Shown here piece after piece: positions 15,316-27,122 of a DNA stretch of 64,000 nt (positions within the stretch are counted from its first letter, which is position 1; every line of letters starts with the position of its first letter). The stretch is from Pseudoxanthomonas suwonensis 11-1 (GTDB lineage: Bacteria; Pseudomonadota; Gammaproteobacteria; Xanthomonadales; Xanthomonadaceae). A program made the translations under genes and the position numbers. The DNA lies in the NCBI RefSeq assembly GCF_000185965.1, contig NC_014924.1, positions 1,922,001-1,986,000 on the forward strand, written 5' to 3'. The notes below the pieces were generated by a model that made no database searches, was not told the origin of the DNA, and saw only the letters and a program-made list of their open reading frames with translations.

Positions 15316-16869
15316 TCAGGCCACGACCACCGGGATCTTGCCGATCCGGGCCTGCCACTGCTTCGGGCCGGTCCTGTGCACCGATTCGCCGGTCGAATCC
15401 ACGGCGACGGTCACCGGCATGTCCTTGACCTCGAACTCGTAGATCGCCTCCATGCCCAGGTCCTCGAACGCGACCACGCGGCTGGCCTTGATCGCCTTGG
15501 ACACCAGGTAGGCCGAACCGCCGACCGCCATCAGGTACACGGCCTTGTTGTCGCGGATGGCATCGATCGCCGCCTCGCCACGCTCGGCCTTGCCGACCAT
15601 GCCCAGCAGGCCGGTCTGCTCCAGCATCTGCCGGGTGAACTTGTCCATGCGGGTGGCGGTGGTCGGGCCGGCCGGGCCGACGACCTCGTCGCGCACCGGA
15701 TCGACCGGGCCGACGTAGTAGATGAAGCGGTTGGTGAAGTCCACCGGCAGCTTCTCGCCGCGGTTGAGCATGTCGACCATGCGCTTGTGCGCGGCGTCGC
15801 GGCCGGTCAGCAGCTTGCCGTTGAGCAGCAGGACCTCGCCCGGCTTGAAGCTGGCCACTTCCTCGCGGGTGATGCTGTCCAGGTCCACGCGGCGGGCGTT
15901 GGTCGGGTTGTAGGTCAGCTTCGGCCAGTCCTCCAGCGACGGCGGGTCGAGGGCGACCGGGCCGCTGCCGTCCAGGGTGAAGTGGGCGTGGCGGGTGGCC
16001 GCGCAGTTGGGGATCATCGCCACCGGCAGGTTGGCCGCGTGGGTCGGGTAATCCTTGATCTTGATGTCCAGCACCGTGGTCAGGCCGCCCAGGCCCTGGG
16101 CGCCGATGCCCAGCGCGTTGACCTTCTCGTACAGCTCAAGGCGCAGCTCCTCGACCCGGTTGGACGGGCCGCGGGCGACCAGTTCCTGGATGTCGATCGG
16201 CTCCATCAGCGCTTCCTTGGCCAGCAGCATCGCCTTCTCGGCGGTGCCGCCGATGCCGATGCCGAGCATGCCCGGCGGGCACCAGCCGGCGCCCATGGTC
16301 GGCACGGTCTTCATCACCCAGTCGATGATCGAGTCGGACGGGTTGAGCATGGCGAACTTGCTCTTGGCCTCCGAACCGCCGCCCTTGGCCGCGACGATCA
16401 CGTCCACCTTGTTGCCCGGCACGACCTTGACGTTGACCACGGCCGGGGTGTTGTCGCGGGTGTTGAGGCGCTTGCCGGCCGGATCGGCCAGCACCGAGGC
16501 GCGCAGCTTGTTGTCCGGGTGGTTGTAGGCGCGGCGCACGCCCTCGTTGACCATGTCCTCCACGCCCATGGTCGCGTCGTCCCAGCGCACGTGCATGCCG
16601 ATCTCGAGGAACACGGTGACGATGCCGGTGTCCTGGCAGATCGGACGGTGGCCCTCGGCGCACATGCGCGAGTTGATCAGGATCTGCGCCATCGCGTCCT
16701 TGGCCGCGGGCGATTCCTCGCGCTCGTACGCGGCGGCGAGGTTCCGGATGTAGTCGACCGGGTGGTAGTAGCTGATGTACTGCAGCGCGTCGGCGACCGA
16801 CTGGATCAGGTCCTCCTGGCGGATGGACACCGGGGTGCTGGACGGGCTGGACGAGGCGGAAGCGGTCAC
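15316..16869 (-). CDS. fumA: Class I fumarate hydratase, iron-sulfur type
   Basis: The 517-residue enzyme interconverts fumarate and malate in the citric acid cycle. Three cysteines in the conserved contexts RPICQDTG, GWCPPGMLG and IPNCAATRH are the ligands expected for the oxygen-sensitive 4Fe-4S cluster of class I fumarases. N- and C-terminal domains are joined in one chain, as in E. coli FumA. The first 12 residues are Ser/Thr/Pro-rich and dispensable-looking. The unrelated, iron-free class II enzyme is encoded at 36937-38415, so the cell carries both types. A terminator follows directly; the divergent SigJ-like gene shares a 103-bp upstream region. Confidence 0.93.
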   Translation of the reverse strand: MTASASSSPSSTPVSIRQEDLIQSVADALQYISYYHPVDYIRNLAAAYEREESPAAKDAMAQILINSRMCAEGHRPICQDTGIVTVFLEIGMHVRWDDATMGVEDMVNEGVRRAYNHPDNKLRASVLADPAGKRLNTRDNTPAVVNVKVVPGNKVDVIVAAKGGGSEAKSKFAMLNPSDSIIDWVMKTVPTMGAGWCPPGMLGIGIGGTAEKAMLLAKEALMEPIDIQELVARGPSNRVEELRLELYEKVNALGIGAQGLGGLTTVLDIKIKDYPTHAANLPVAMIPNCAATRHAHFTLDGSGPVALDPPSLEDWPKLTYNPTNARRVDLDSITREEVASFKPGEVLLLNGKLLTGRDAAHKRMVDMLNRGEKLPVDFTNRFIYYVGPVDPVRDEVVGPAGPTTATRMDKFTRQMLEQTGLLGMVGKAERGEAAIDAIRDNKAVYLMAVGGSAYLVSKAIKASRVVAFEDLGMEAIYEFEVKDMPVTVAVDSTGESVHRTGPKQWQARIGKIPVVVA

Positions 16870-16972
16870 GGCTGGCTCATTGGCAGGCGGAAAACCCGCC
16901 CATTTTAGGCCAAAGTGGGCCTGCGACCGGGCCCCCTGTCACACCGGCACACGCTGTTCCGTCCTGGGACCA

Positions 16973-17890
16973 ATGCAACCTGTTGATCATTTCCATCGAC
17001 ATCAGCACCGCCTGCTGGCCCTGGCCTACCGGCTGCTGGGCACGCGCGCGGACGCCGAGGACGTGGTCCAGGACACCTGGCTGCGCTGGCACCGGGCCGA
17101 CCAGGCCGCAATCGCCGATCCGGAAGCCTGGCTGGTGACCGCCGCCACCCGGCTGGGGATCGACCGCCTGCGCGCAGCCCGGCGCCGGCGCGAGGTCTAT
17201 CCGGGCCCGTGGCTGCCGGAGCCGGCCTCCGTCGCCGCCGACGCCCCGGCCGCGAACGAGCCCGCCGACGAGGCACCTGGCCCGGCGCGGGCGCTGGAGC
17301 GGGCCGAGGAGGTGTCGCTGGCCTTCCTGGCCGTGCTGGAGCGGCTGGGTCCGGAGGAGCGCGCCGCCTTCCTGCTGCGGGAAGTCTTCGACTACGACTA
17401 CGCCGCCATCGCGGAACTGCTGGGACGCAACGAGGCGGCATGCCGGCAGATGGTGCATCGGGCGCGCGGCCGCGTCGCCGAGGCGCGGCCGCGCTTCGGG
17501 GTCGATCCGCGCCACCACCGCCGGCTGCTGGACAAGTTCATGCACGCCGCGCGCGACGGCGACCGCGAAGCGCTGCAGGACCTGCTCCACGCCGACGCGC
17601 AGCTGGTCTCCGATGGCGGCGGCAAGGCACTGGCCGCGATCCGTCCGCTGCATGGGGCTGAGCGCATCGCCCGGCTGTTCTGGGCCGTGGCACGCCGGCG
17701 CGACCCGGCGGTGCGCTGGCAGCTCGGCCTGGCCAACGGCGAACCGGCGATCCTGCGCTATCGCGGCGGCGAACTGGTGGGCATCACGGTGGCCACCAGC
17801 GAGGACGGACGCATCACTGCGCTCTACACCGTCGCCAATCCGGACAAGCTGGCTGTCACGAACGCATCGCCCGGTGCGTCCTCGTGGTGA
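16973..17890 (+). CDS. ECF sigma factor with C-terminal SnoaL-like domain (SigJ/ECF41 type)
   Basis: The 305-residue protein has sigma-70 region 2 (LALAYRLLGTRADAEDVVQDTWLRW, residues 15-39) and region 4 (LGPEERAAFLLREVFDYDYAAIAELLGRNEAACRQMVHRAR). About 110 C-terminal residues with SnoaL/NTF2 character follow (LLDKFMHAARDGDREALQDLL). In the ECF41/SigJ group this extension replaces a separate anti-sigma factor and controls activity. The next gene encodes a carboxymuconolactone-decarboxylase-like protein, the classic genomic partner and usual target of this group. The ATG at 16973 matches the family start; the open frame further upstream covers the fumarase gene's promoter. Confidence 0.87.
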   Translation: MQPVDHFHRHQHRLLALAYRLLGTRADAEDVVQDTWLRWHRADQAAIADPEAWLVTAATRLGIDRLRAARRRREVYPGPWLPEPASVAADAPAANEPADEAPGPARALERAEEVSLAFLAVLERLGPEERAAFLLREVFDYDYAAIAELLGRNEAACRQMVHRARGRVAEARPRFGVDPRHHRRLLDKFMHAARDGDREALQDLLHADAQLVSDGGGKALAAIRPLHGAERIARLFWAVARRRDPAVRWQLGLANGEPAILRYRGGELVGITVATSEDGRITALYTVANPDKLAVTNASPGASSW

Positions 17891-17925
17891 AGGCGGCCAT
17901 GGTGGCCGCCGCAGCAGAGAGCCAC

Positions 17926-18366
17926 ATGGACTTCCACCGCGTCGAATACCCGAAGCTTGTCCCCGCCGCATTCAAGGCGCTGTACACGGCCAGCACCGCC
18001 GTCCACGAGGGCGTCCTGGAACCCGCCCTGGTCGAACTGGTGTTCCTGCGCGTATCGCAGCTCAACGGCTGCGCCTACTGCATGGACATGCACGGGACCG
18101 CGCTGCGCAAGGCCGGCATCGAACCGCGCAAGCTCGATACCCTGGCTGGCTGGCGCGACAGTCGGTTCTTCGATGCGCGCGAGCGCGCCGCACTGGCCTG
18201 GGCCGAGGCGCTGACCACCCTGCCCTCCGGCGCGCCGGCCGATGCCACCTACGAGGCGCTGAAGGCGCACTTCGACGATGCCGGCATCGCCACCCTGACG
18301 ATGGCCGCGGCCCTGATCCAGGCCTGGAACCGGCTCGGCGTGGGCCTGCAACCCGAGCTGCCCTGA
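17926..18366 (+). CDS. Carboxymuconolactone decarboxylase/AhpD-like protein
   Basis: The 146-residue helical protein has NGCAYCMDMHG, with Cys49, Cys52 and His56 spaced as in the CxxC-x3-H proton-relay of the alkylhydroperoxidase AhpD. It probably reduces peroxides or acts as a thiol redox protein, rather than decarboxylating carboxymuconolactone. It follows the ECF41/SigJ-like sigma gene, which probably drives it. The frame is open from a GTG at 17884 overlapping the sigma gene's end; I chose the ATG at 17926 because MDFHRVEYPKLVPAAFKAL is the family's usual start, but the ribosome site there is weak, so the start is uncertain by up to 14 codons. Confidence 0.82.
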   Translation: MDFHRVEYPKLVPAAFKALYTASTAVHEGVLEPALVELVFLRVSQLNGCAYCMDMHGTALRKAGIEPRKLDTLAGWRDSRFFDARERAALAWAEALTTLPSGAPADATYEALKAHFDDAGIATLTMAAALIQAWNRLGVGLQPELP

Positions 18367-18376
18367 CCGCGACCGC

Positions 18377-19261
18377 TCAGCCCTGCGCGTCGAAGCGCTC
18401 GCGCAGGGCCTGGCGGTAGCGGCGGCTGCACGGCAGTACGCTGCCGTCCTTCAGGTGGACGCGCGCGTCGCCACTGTCCAGCGGCTCGATCGAGGCGACC
18501 TGGGACAGGGCGACCACGTGGCTGCGGTGGATCCGGGCGAAGCGGCCCGGGTCCAGCTGCTCCTCGACCCGGGCCAGGGTGCTGCGCAGCGGGTAATCGC
18601 GGCCACGCACGCGCAGGTTCACGTAGTTGCCCGAGGCCTGCAGCCACTCGATCTCGTCGATCGCCACCAGGAACTCGCGGCCCAGCTTGCGCACCAGGAA
18701 CCGCTCCGGCCGCGGCGCGGGCCCGGCCGCCGGGCCGTCGTCCTCCACGCCGCTACCCGGCAGGCTGGCCTCGCCCTGCCAGCGCCGCATCAGGAACCGG
18801 TAGCCCTCCATCAGCACCACCATGGCGGCGAAGTCGCGTGCGTCCTTGAGGTACTCGTAGGCCAGGCCGCGCGGCCAGGGGCCGAAGTCGTAGTCAGCGC
18901 CCATCGCGGCGTAGGCCAGCTCGCGCAGGCCGACCATGGCCAGCACGTGGACCAGGCACAGCACCACGCTGGCGACGGCATACAGCGCCAGCCGCCGCCA
19001 CAGCCGGTGCCAGTAGAAGGGGAAGCGGCCGGTGAACCAGGCCACGCCGGGGACCAGCACCAGCAGCCACACCAGCGCGCTGGAGCCCTCCCACACCACC
19101 GGCTCCCAGGACGCCGAACCGGCGCCCAGGCGGCGCAGGTCGATCAGGGTGGTCAGGCTGTTGCCGAGGAAGTTGGCCAGGATCAGCGCGGTCCACAGCC
19201 CCGCCTCAACCCAGGGTTTCCAGGGGAGGTAGCGCTGGTAGGACAGGGGCTGGTTCGGCAT
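18377..19261 (-). CDS. Membrane-bound LytTR-family transcriptional regulator
   Basis: The 294-residue protein has an N-terminal membrane domain of about four helices (VEAGLWTALILANFLGNSLT, SALVWLLVLVPGVAWFTG, ALYAVASVVLCLVHVLAMVG and a fourth weaker one). A C-terminal LytTR DNA-binding domain spans about residues 195-290 (FLVRKLGREFLVAIDEIEWLQ, GNYVNLRVRGRDYPLRSTL, FARIHRSHVVAL). No response-regulator receiver domain is present, so sensing is by the membrane part. It is divergent from an acyltransferase gene with 151 bases between, where phased direct repeats fit LytTR operators. Regulation of that neighbour and of itself is the obvious inference. Confidence 0.88.
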   Translation of the reverse strand: MPNQPLSYQRYLPWKPWVEAGLWTALILANFLGNSLTTLIDLRRLGAGSASWEPVVWEGSSALVWLLVLVPGVAWFTGRFPFYWHRLWRRLALYAVASVVLCLVHVLAMVGLRELAYAAMGADYDFGPWPRGLAYEYLKDARDFAAMVVLMEGYRFLMRRWQGEASLPGSGVEDDGPAAGPAPRPERFLVRKLGREFLVAIDEIEWLQASGNYVNLRVRGRDYPLRSTLARVEEQLDPGRFARIHRSHVVALSQVASIEPLDSGDARVHLKDGSVLPCSRRYRQALRERFDAQG

Positions 19262-19303
19262 CGGCGCATTCTAGCCACCGTGTCCCGCCGGCCGGCCCCG
19301 GTT

Positions 19304-19351
19304 CGTCCCTGCCAGCCCGCGATCCGTCCCGGCGGGCGGTCGACTCGTCAC
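19304..19351. promoter_or_regulatory. Three direct repeats at 21-bp period, candidate LytTR operator
   Basis: Between the divergent LytTR and acyltransferase genes, CGTCCC occurs at 19304-19309 and 19325-19330, and CGTCAC at 19346-19351. The starts are exactly 21 bases apart, two helical turns, and the first two copies share longer context (TTCGTCCCTGCC and TCCGTCCCGGCG). LytTR regulators typically bind 9-bp direct repeats separated by 12 bp, which is a 21-bp period. The arrangement is seen in the sequence; binding is inference. Confidence 0.45.
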
Positions 19352-19412
19352 CCTGCGTGCCGGCCACGGCCGCGCCGGTGCGAGCCTTGCCGGCCTCGAC
19401 CCCGGAGCCGCC

Positions 19413-20684
19413 ATGGATACGCCGACCTCCAGCACCACCCTTCCCGCCACCCGTCGCCACGACCTGGACTGGGTGCGGGTCTGCGCCTTCGGCCTGCTCG
19501 TCCTGTACCACGTGGGCATGTATTACGTGACCTGGGACTGGCACGTGAACAGCCCCTTCGCCAGCCACGCGCTGGAGCCGGCGATGATGCTCACCGCACC
19601 CTGGCGGCTGTCTCTGCTGTTCCTGGTCTCCGGCGTGGCCACCGCCTTCCTGCTGGCCCGGGCCCGGCGCCAGGCCGAGACCGGCGGCGGCCGGGCCAGG
19701 TTCCTAGGCGCACGCTCCTGGCGGCTGCTGGTGCCGCTGCTGTTCGGAATGGCCGTGGTCGTGGTCCCGCAGTCCTACTACGAAGTCGTGGAGAAGCTGC
19801 CCGGCGGCTACCACGACGGTTTCCTCGCGTTCTGGGGTCGCTACCTGCATGGCGACCAGGGCTTCTGCGGGCCTGAAGGCTGCCTGGTCCTGCCGACCTG
19901 GAACCACCTGTGGTTCGTGGCCTACCTGTGGGTCTACACCGTGGCGCTGTGGCTGCTCTGGCGCCTCGCCCGGCCCCTGCTGGAGCGCACCGCTCCTGTC
20001 CTTGGGCGGGCGCTGTCGGGCTGGGGCCTGCTGTTGTGGCCGGCGCTGGCGCTGGCCCTGGCGCGGCTGCTGCTGGTCGGCCGTTTCGGCTCGACCCATG
20101 CACTGGTGGACGACTGGTACAACCACGTGCAGTACTTCGGCGTGTTCCTGCTCGGATTCCTGGTGGCGCGCAGCGCCGGCTTCTGGGGTGCAGCCGAACG
20201 CCTGCGCTGGCCGGCGCTGCTGGCGTGGCTCGCCACCTGGGCCGCGCTGGCCGGCTACATGCACGCCTATGCGGACAGCGATCCGCCCGAGGCGCTGCGC
20301 ATGGCGATGCGCGTGGCCTGGGGCGTGGACCAGTGGTGCGCGATCGTGGCGGTGCTGGGCTTCGCGCGGCGGCTGGCGCCGGGCGACGGCCCGCTGCTGC
20401 GCTACCTGGTGCCGGCGGTATTCCCGGTCTACATCCTCCACCAGACGCTGATCGTGGTCGCCGCGCACAACCTCAAGCCGCTGGCGCTGCACCCGCTGCT
20501 GGAAGGCCCGCTGCTGGTGGTGCTGGCGTTCGGCGCCTGCTTCGCCGCCTACGAGGTCATCCGCCGGGTGCCGCCGCTGCGGCCGCTGTTCGGGTTGCGG
20601 TACCGCGAGCGTGCGGCACCGGTCGCGGCTCAGGCCGGCGCGGCGTGCTCGACCACCAGCTGCACCGCGGCGCCGCCGCGGTAG
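19413..20684 (+). CDS. Integral membrane acyltransferase (acyltransferase 3 family)
   Basis: The 423-residue protein opens with RRHDLDWVRVCAFGLLVLYHVGMYY, the acyltransferase-3 signature with the conserved Arg-Asp and His in the first helices. It has about ten membrane segments and the late motif FPVYILHQTLIVVAAHNL. The family (OafA, NodX, MdoC relatives) transfers acetyl or succinyl groups to extracytoplasmic sugars or glucans. The substrate is unknown, but periplasmic glucan or lipopolysaccharide is plausible. It is paired divergently with the LytTR regulator. The last 55 bases overlap the end of recJ on the other strand, and the 20 residues there (after RYRERAAPVA) look non-conserved. Confidence 0.87.
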   Translation: MDTPTSSTTLPATRRHDLDWVRVCAFGLLVLYHVGMYYVTWDWHVNSPFASHALEPAMMLTAPWRLSLLFLVSGVATAFLLARARRQAETGGGRARFLGARSWRLLVPLLFGMAVVVVPQSYYEVVEKLPGGYHDGFLAFWGRYLHGDQGFCGPEGCLVLPTWNHLWFVAYLWVYTVALWLLWRLARPLLERTAPVLGRALSGWGLLLWPALALALARLLLVGRFGSTHALVDDWYNHVQYFGVFLLGFLVARSAGFWGAAERLRWPALLAWLATWAALAGYMHAYADSDPPEALRMAMRVAWGVDQWCAIVAVLGFARRLAPGDGPLLRYLVPAVFPVYILHQTLIVVAAHNLKPLALHPLLEGPLLVVLAFGACFAAYEVIRRVPPLRPLFGLRYRERAAPVAAQAGAACSTTSCTAAPPR

Positions 20685-22357
20685 TCGTCCGGCTGCAGGC
20701 GGTAGGCCAGGTGCAAGTGCGGCGCCGGCGCACCGCCCTGCCAGCCGCCGAAGTGGATCGCCGCCAGCGGCTCGCGCCGTTCGGGATGGCGCAGCCGCAG
20801 GCGCAGGTGGCGTTCGCCGATCGGGCGCCACTCCAGCACCTCGAAATGGCCATCGAACAGCGGCTCGGGGAAGCCCTGTCCCCACGGCCCGCCATCGCGC
20901 AGCGCCTCGGCGTGGAAACGGTCGAACTCCTGCGGCAGCAGCTCCCCGTCGCTCAGCAGCTCCGCCTGCAGCAGGCCGTCGTCCAGCGCCGCCTGCGCAT
21001 GCGCCAGCCAGGCCTGTTCGAACGCCGGCAGGTTGGCCAGGTCCAGGGTCAGGCCGGCGGCCATGGCGTGGCCGCCGAAGCGCTGGACCAGGCCGGGGTG
21101 GCGCGCATCCACCGCCGCCAGCGCGTCGCGGATATGGAAGCCCGGGATCGATCGGGCCGAACCGCGCAGCACCTGCGCGCCAGGCTCGGCCGGGGCGAAG
21201 GCCAGCACCGGGCGGTGCAGGCGCTCCTTCATCTTCGAGGCCACCAGCCCGACCACGCCGGGATGCCATTCCGGGTCGAACAGGCACGGCGCCAGCGGCG
21301 GCGCGCCCTCGCCGATCCGTGCGCGGGACAGCGCGGCCTCGGCATCGTCGGTCATCGCCTGCTGCACGGCGCGGCGTTCGGCGTTGATGTCGTTGAGGAT
21401 GCCGGCCAGCTCGCGCGCCCGTGCCGGGTCGTCGGTGAGCAGGCACTCGATGCCCAGGGCCATGTCCTCGAGCCGGCCCGCAGCATTGAGCCGCGGGCCG
21501 ACCGCGAAGCCGATGTCCGCGGCGGTCAGGCAGGCCATGTCGCGGCCGCAGACTTCGACCAGCGCACGCAGCCCTGCACAGCCCTGGCCCGCGCGCAGGC
21601 GGCGCAGCCCGGCGGCGGCCAGGGCGCGGTTGTTCGCATCCAGCGGCACCAGGTCGGCGATGGTGCCGACCGCGACCAGGTCCAGCAGGGTCGACAGGTC
21701 GGGCTCGCCCTGCGGGAACGCACCGGCCTGGCGCAGGTGCCGGCGCAGCGCCACCAGCACGTAGAAGATCACGCCCACGCCGGCCAGGCACTTGCTCGGG
21801 AAGGCGTCGCCGGCGCAGTTCGGATTGACGATGGCATCGGCCGGCGGCAACTGCTGGCCCGGCAGGTGGTGGTCGGTGACCAGCACCTGCCAGCCGCGCG
21901 CGCGCGCCGCGGCGACGCCGGCATGGCAGGCGATGCCGTGGTCCACGGTGACCAGCAGTTCCGGCTGCAGCGCGGCCAGTTCGTCCACCAGCGCCGGCGA
22001 GAGGCCATAGCCGTGGACCATGCGGTTGGGCACCGCGTGCGAGACCCGCTTGGCGCCGAGCATCCGCAGGCCGCGCACGCCCACGGCGCAGGCGGTGGCG
22101 CCGTCGCAGTCGAAGTCGCCGACCACCACGATATGGCGGCCGTCGCGGATGGCCGCGGCGAGCAGCTCCAGCGCCGCCGCCAGGCCACCCAGCGCATCCG
22201 GCGGCAGCAGGTCGGACAGGCGCGGGCGCGCCAGCTCGAAGCGGTCGGCGCCGCGCGCGGCATAGATACGGCGCAGCAGCGGCGGCACGTTTCCGGGCCA
22301 GGACTCGCCCGGGGTGACCGGATCGCGGCGGCGGATGCGGGGTGCGGCCGGGGTCAT
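20630..22357 (-). CDS. recJ: Single-stranded-DNA-specific 5'-3' exonuclease RecJ
   Basis: The 575-residue nuclease has the DHH-superfamily motifs in order: GDFDCDGATA (motif I), VTVDHGI, the DHH motif in VTDHHLPGQ, and the DHHA1 part with GPRLNAAGRL and FGGHAMAAGLTL. It degrades single strands from the 5' end in RecFOR recombination and mismatch/base-excision repair, using Mn/Mg. The start at 22357 lies 19 bases after the RpfE-like stop, so both genes are in one transcript. Its 3' end overlaps the convergent acyltransferase gene by 55 bases. Length is normal for the family. Confidence 0.94.
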   Translation of the reverse strand: MTPAAPRIRRRDPVTPGESWPGNVPPLLRRIYAARGADRFELARPRLSDLLPPDALGGLAAALELLAAAIRDGRHIVVVGDFDCDGATACAVGVRGLRMLGAKRVSHAVPNRMVHGYGLSPALVDELAALQPELLVTVDHGIACHAGVAAARARGWQVLVTDHHLPGQQLPPADAIVNPNCAGDAFPSKCLAGVGVIFYVLVALRRHLRQAGAFPQGEPDLSTLLDLVAVGTIADLVPLDANNRALAAAGLRRLRAGQGCAGLRALVEVCGRDMACLTAADIGFAVGPRLNAAGRLEDMALGIECLLTDDPARARELAGILNDINAERRAVQQAMTDDAEAALSRARIGEGAPPLAPCLFDPEWHPGVVGLVASKMKERLHRPVLAFAPAEPGAQVLRGSARSIPGFHIRDALAAVDARHPGLVQRFGGHAMAAGLTLDLANLPAFEQAWLAHAQAALDDGLLQAELLSDGELLPQEFDRFHAEALRDGGPWGQGFPEPLFDGHFEVLEWRPIGERHLRLRLRHPERREPLAAIHFGGWQGGAPAPHLHLAYRLQPDDYRGGAAVQLVVEHAAPA

Positions 22358-22376
22358 GCGGGCCGGGATGCAGCGG

Positions 22377-23324
22377 TCATGCTTCCAGCGTGCGCAGCGG
22401 GCCGCGCCAGAACCGCCAGCGCTGGCCGCGGCGCAGGTGCAGCCGGGTGCCGTCCTCGAAATCCAGCAGCAGGGTGTCGAACTCGTCGCGCTCCATCGAC
22501 GCCAGCAGCGGCGGCAGCACCTGGCTGCCCAGCACCTCGAGCGAACGCAGGTGGCGCAGGTCGACCAGGCTGTCGCCGATCGCACCGCGCGGCGCATCGG
22601 CCGCAGGCGCGGCGATCGCGGCACCGGACTCGCCGGCCAGGGCCTGCAGCAGCGGATCGGGACTACGCACGTTCATGTAGCCGGACTGCACGCTGTCCGG
22701 CGCGACGCCGGCGCCCCAGAACCACAGCGAATTGACCGCGACCCGGCCATGGTCGACCCGGGCACGGTTCCAGGGATGCTGGTGCAGGGCGATCTGGACC
22801 TCGGTGATCAGTGCACGCCAGCGGCGCGCGACCGCATCCTCGCCCTGCGGCAGCGCGGCGAACAGGTCGTCGCCGACCGCATCCTCCGGCGCGGTGAACT
22901 CCGGCAGCGGGGTGCCGGGCGGCATGCGCAGGTACCAGCGCGCCGGATGCGGGGCATCCAGCTCGAAGCCAGCATCGCCGAACAGCGGACGCAGGATCGG
23001 CAGCAGCGCCTGCGCGTCCAGCACGTCCATGCCCAGGCCCTCGCCCCAGCCCAGCAGGCGGACGCCGTTGAGGTCGGGCGCCACGTGCGCCGGATCGGCG
23101 CGCAGCCACAGCGAATCGCCGGCATCGCTGCCGGCATCGGCGCGGCGGGTCAACGCGGCGACCGGCCAGTGGTCGGGGGTGAGGCGGAAATGGCGGCGCA
23201 GCTGGGCGCGGCTGCCGCCCTCGAGCTGCTCGCGGTCGGCCCGCCCGCAGGCGCGCGCGGCGACCGGGGGCAGCTCGCCGGGCAACCTCGCCCGGGCCGG
23301 CAGCAGCAGCGCGATGGCGGTCAT
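22377..23324 (-). CDS. Conserved hypothetical protein, RpfE-like (often misnamed phosphoglycerate mutase)
   Basis: The 315-residue protein has no catalytic motif I can name. It has conserved-looking patches RWYLRMPPGTPLPEFTAPED, ALHQHPWNRARVDHGRVAVN and NSLWFWGAG, and a C-terminal stretch ending LDFEDGTRLHLRRGQRWRFWRGP. From memory, this family sits immediately upstream of recJ in xanthomonads and Xylella, where it is called RpfE, and in other genomes it is annotated as a cofactor-independent phosphoglycerate mutase homolog without support. The position between greA and recJ fits that. RpfE was named for a pathogenicity-regulation cluster, but its biochemistry is unknown. No signal peptide or membrane segment is visible. 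Confidence 0.6.
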   Translation of the reverse strand: MTAIALLLPARARLPGELPPVAARACGRADREQLEGGSRAQLRRHFRLTPDHWPVAALTRRADAGSDAGDSLWLRADPAHVAPDLNGVRLLGWGEGLGMDVLDAQALLPILRPLFGDAGFELDAPHPARWYLRMPPGTPLPEFTAPEDAVGDDLFAALPQGEDAVARRWRALITEVQIALHQHPWNRARVDHGRVAVNSLWFWGAGVAPDSVQSGYMNVRSPDPLLQALAGESGAAIAAPAADAPRGAIGDSLVDLRHLRSLEVLGSQVLPPLLASMERDEFDTLLLDFEDGTRLHLRRGQRWRFWRGPLRTLEA

Positions 23325-23334
23325 CGCCGGTGGC

Positions 23335-23807
23335 TCAGCCCAGGTACTCGACGCTGACGATCTCGTACTCGCGCTGGCCGGCGGGAGCGTCGATCACGAT
23401 CGCATCGCCCTCCTCCTTGCCGATCAGCGCACGCGCCACCGGCGAGGAGATCGCGATCAGGCCCTGCTTGATGTCGGCCTCCAGGTCGCCAACGATCTGG
23501 TAGCGCACTTCCTCGTCGGTCTCGACGTCGGCCAAGGTCACGGTGGCGCCGAACACCACCTTGCTGCCGGCATTGAGCTTGGTCACGTCGATCAGGTCGG
23601 CGTGCGACAGCTCGCTCTCCAGCTGCTTGATCCGGCCTTCGATGAAGCCCTGCTGCTCGCGCGCGGCGTGGTACTCGGCGTTCTCCTTGAGGTCGCCGTG
23701 GCCACGCGCCTCGGCGATGGCCGCGATCACTTCCGGACGCTTGACCGTCTTGAGGTGGTCAAGCTCCTCGCGCAGGCGCTGGGCGCCTTTCAGGGTCATG
23801 GGGGCTC

Positions 23808-23811
<4 letters not shown>
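23335..23811 (-). CDS. greA: Transcription elongation factor GreA
   Basis: The 158-residue protein has the N-terminal coiled coil with acidic tip ([20 protein letters not shown]) and the C-terminal FKBP-like domain ([14 protein letters not shown]). It enters the RNA polymerase secondary channel and stimulates transcript cleavage to rescue backtracked complexes. I start it at the GTG at 23811, because GGAG lies 8 bases upstream and the GTG overlaps the carB stop (GTGA); the ATG at 23799, four codons in, is the alternative. Gene order carB-greA is as in pseudomonads and xanthomonads. Confidence 0.94.
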
Positions 23812-27050
<3,239 letters not shown>

Positions 27051-27122
27051 TTCGTTCTCTGGATTGCGGGGAGCGCGCCTGGTGGCTGCGGCTCCCGGGC
27101 CGGTAGGCGTGTCGAGGGGCGG

